Shown here one piece after another: positions 4,633 to 5,701 of a stretch of DNA of 5,701 bases. The notes below the pieces were generated by a model, which saw nothing but the letters and a program-made list of their open reading frames with translations, was not told the DNA's origin and did not search any database. Numbering within the stretch: the stretch's first letter is position 1; each line of letters opens with the position of its first letter. Origin of the DNA: JAJBWD01 sp041821285 (lineage in GTDB: Bacteria; Bacillota; Clostridia; Clostridiales; Clostridiaceae). Location of the stretch: assembly GCA_041821285.1 (NCBI GenBank), contig JBGUER010000177.1, positions 1 through 5,701 on the forward strand, written 5' to 3'. The position numbers were made by a program, and so were the translations under genes.

Positions 4633-5701
4633 ATGAAGACAAAAAATACAGTTTTATTTGTTATATCTGTTTTGATAATAGCTGGTTTAGCCTTTTGGGG
4701 AGCCAAAGGTTTTACAGTAGCAGGATATCATTTTAGTTCTTTTGGAGAATCAATTAATAAAGGACTTGATTTAAAAGGAGGAGTTTCTGTTCTAGAGGAA
4801 ATTCAAGACGAAGATGTAGATCAAGATACTATTGATAGAACTATAGAACTACTAAATTTAAGAATAAACAAATTAGGTGTTGGAGAAACAGTAATTACTC
4901 AAGAAGGAGCTAAAAGAATAAGAATAGAAATCCCTGGAGAGTATGATACTAAAAAAGTTGTAGAGGAAATAGCAAAAACAGGAAAACTTACATTCAGAGA
5001 TCCAGATGGAAACGTTATTCTAGAAGGTTCAGATGTAAAGGATGCTAATGCATATTTAGGTCAAACTGGAGAGCCTACAATAGGACTTGAATTAAATCCA
5101 GATGGAGCAGTAAAATTTTCTGATGCTACAGAAGAATTCATAGGCAAGCAAATATCTATTTACATGGATGAAGATATGGTTTCAAATCCTACAGTAAATC
5201 AACAAATAACTGATGGTAGTGCTATAATAACTGGAATAGACACTATAGAAGAAGCACAAAGTGAAGCATCTATAATCAAAGCAGGTGCGCTTCCTGTTAC
5301 TTTAGAAACCGCTTCAGCTCAATTAGTTAGTGCGCAACTTGGTGAAGAAGCTTTGCCTCAAAGTATAAAAGCTGGGTTAATTGGTATTGCACTAATATTT
5401 ATTTTCATGATTATATTTTATAGAATGCTGGGAGTTATTGCAGATATAGCTTTAGTATTTTTTATGACAATAGTTCTTGGAACTTTTGCAAAAATAGGTG
5501 CAGTTCTTACTTTATCTGGTATAGCAGGATTTTTGCTAACAATAGGTATGGCAGTCGATGCTAATGTACTTATATTCGAAAGAATAAAAGAAGAATTAAG
5601 AGCTGGAAAATCAATGAAAACTTCTATAGATTCAGGTTTTCATAGAGCAATGTCTTCAATTCTAGATTCTAATATAACAACTATTATAGCTGGTTTTGTA
5701 T
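4633..5701 (+). CDS. secD: Protein translocase subunit SecD (3' end outside window)
   Basis: SecD, with SecF, uses the proton gradient to help pull preproteins through SecYEG late in export. The 356 visible codons cover an N-terminal membrane helix (about 5-24), the motif GLDLKGG (44-50, family block D1), the large extracytoplasmic domain (about 50-240), then helices at about 244-263, 267-284 and 292-312. TIGMAVDANVLIFERIKEEL (303-322) is the diagnostic block, containing Asp309, which corresponds to the proton-relay aspartate of TM4 (Asp519 in E. coli SecD). The sequence runs into the next block, DSNITTIIAGF (345-355), and is cut off by the window end. The ATG at 4633 has AAAGGGGG (4619-4626) with 6-base spacing. 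SecF is expected downstream, fused or separate, but cannot be seen. The gene has its own strong promoter, so its expression need not depend on yajC. Confidence 0.97.
   Translation, partial: MKTKNTVLFVISVLIIAGLAFWGAKGFTVAGYHFSSFGESINKGLDLKGGVSVLEEIQDEDVDQDTIDRTIELLNLRINKLGVGETVITQEGAKRIRIEIPGEYDTKKVVEEIAKTGKLTFRDPDGNVILEGSDVKDANAYLGQTGEPTIGLELNPDGAVKFSDATEEFIGKQISIYMDEDMVSNPTVNQQITDGSAIITGIDTIEEAQSEASIIKAGALPVTLETASAQLVSAQLGEEALPQSIKAGLIGIALIFIFMIIFYRMLGVIADIALVFFMTIVLGTFAKIGAVLTLSGIAGFLLTIGMAVDANVLIFERIKEELRAGKSMKTSIDSGFHRAMSSILDSNITTIIAGFV

Overview
The window is AT-rich (roughly 30% GC by eye). Every gene lies on the + strand, they are tightly packed, and most have strong AAAGGAG-type ribosome binding sites. 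Gene content and order point to a member of class Clostridia: the Holliday junction genes ruvA-ruvB, the queuosine genes queA-tgt, then yajC, a TIGR04086/DUF3792 membrane protein, a SCIFF (six-cysteine) peptide gene and secD. SCIFF is close to a signature of Clostridia. I cannot resolve genus or species from this sequence alone.

Layout. Positions 1-302 hold the 3' end of ruvA, followed after 9 bases by ruvB (312-1304). queA (1334-2356) and tgt (2379-3509) follow with gaps of 29 and 22 bases, and yajC (3549-3884) follows after 39 bases. No terminator or convincing promoter is visible between ruvA and yajC, so this block probably forms one transcript. Immediately after yajC, a 13-bp perfect inverted repeat (arms 3889-3901 and 3924-3936) buries the Shine-Dalgarno sequence and start codon of the next gene, the DUF3792 membrane protein (3934-4302). 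A 45-residue SCIFF ranthipeptide precursor gene (scfA, 4369-4506) follows. It has its own extended -10 promoter and is closed by a hairpin terminator. A near-consensus sigma-A promoter (TTGACT, 17-bp spacer, TATAAT) then drives secD (4633 to the window end, incomplete).

How the genes work together. RuvA and RuvB form the branch-migration motor of recombination. Tgt inserts preQ1 into tRNA and QueA then converts it to epoxyqueuosine. YajC and SecD belong to the SecDF-YajC accessory complex of the Sec translocon. The scfA gene sits between the two Sec genes as a separate small transcription unit. Its usual partner, the radical SAM maturase gene scfB, does not lie between scfA and secD, where I would expect it from related genomes.

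The most notable points are the orphan-looking SCIFF precursor with its own promoter and terminator, and the RBS-sequestering or terminating hairpin in front of the DUF3792 gene. The rest is ordinary clostridial housekeeping sequence, and I see no mobile element, CRISPR array, tRNA or rRNA.
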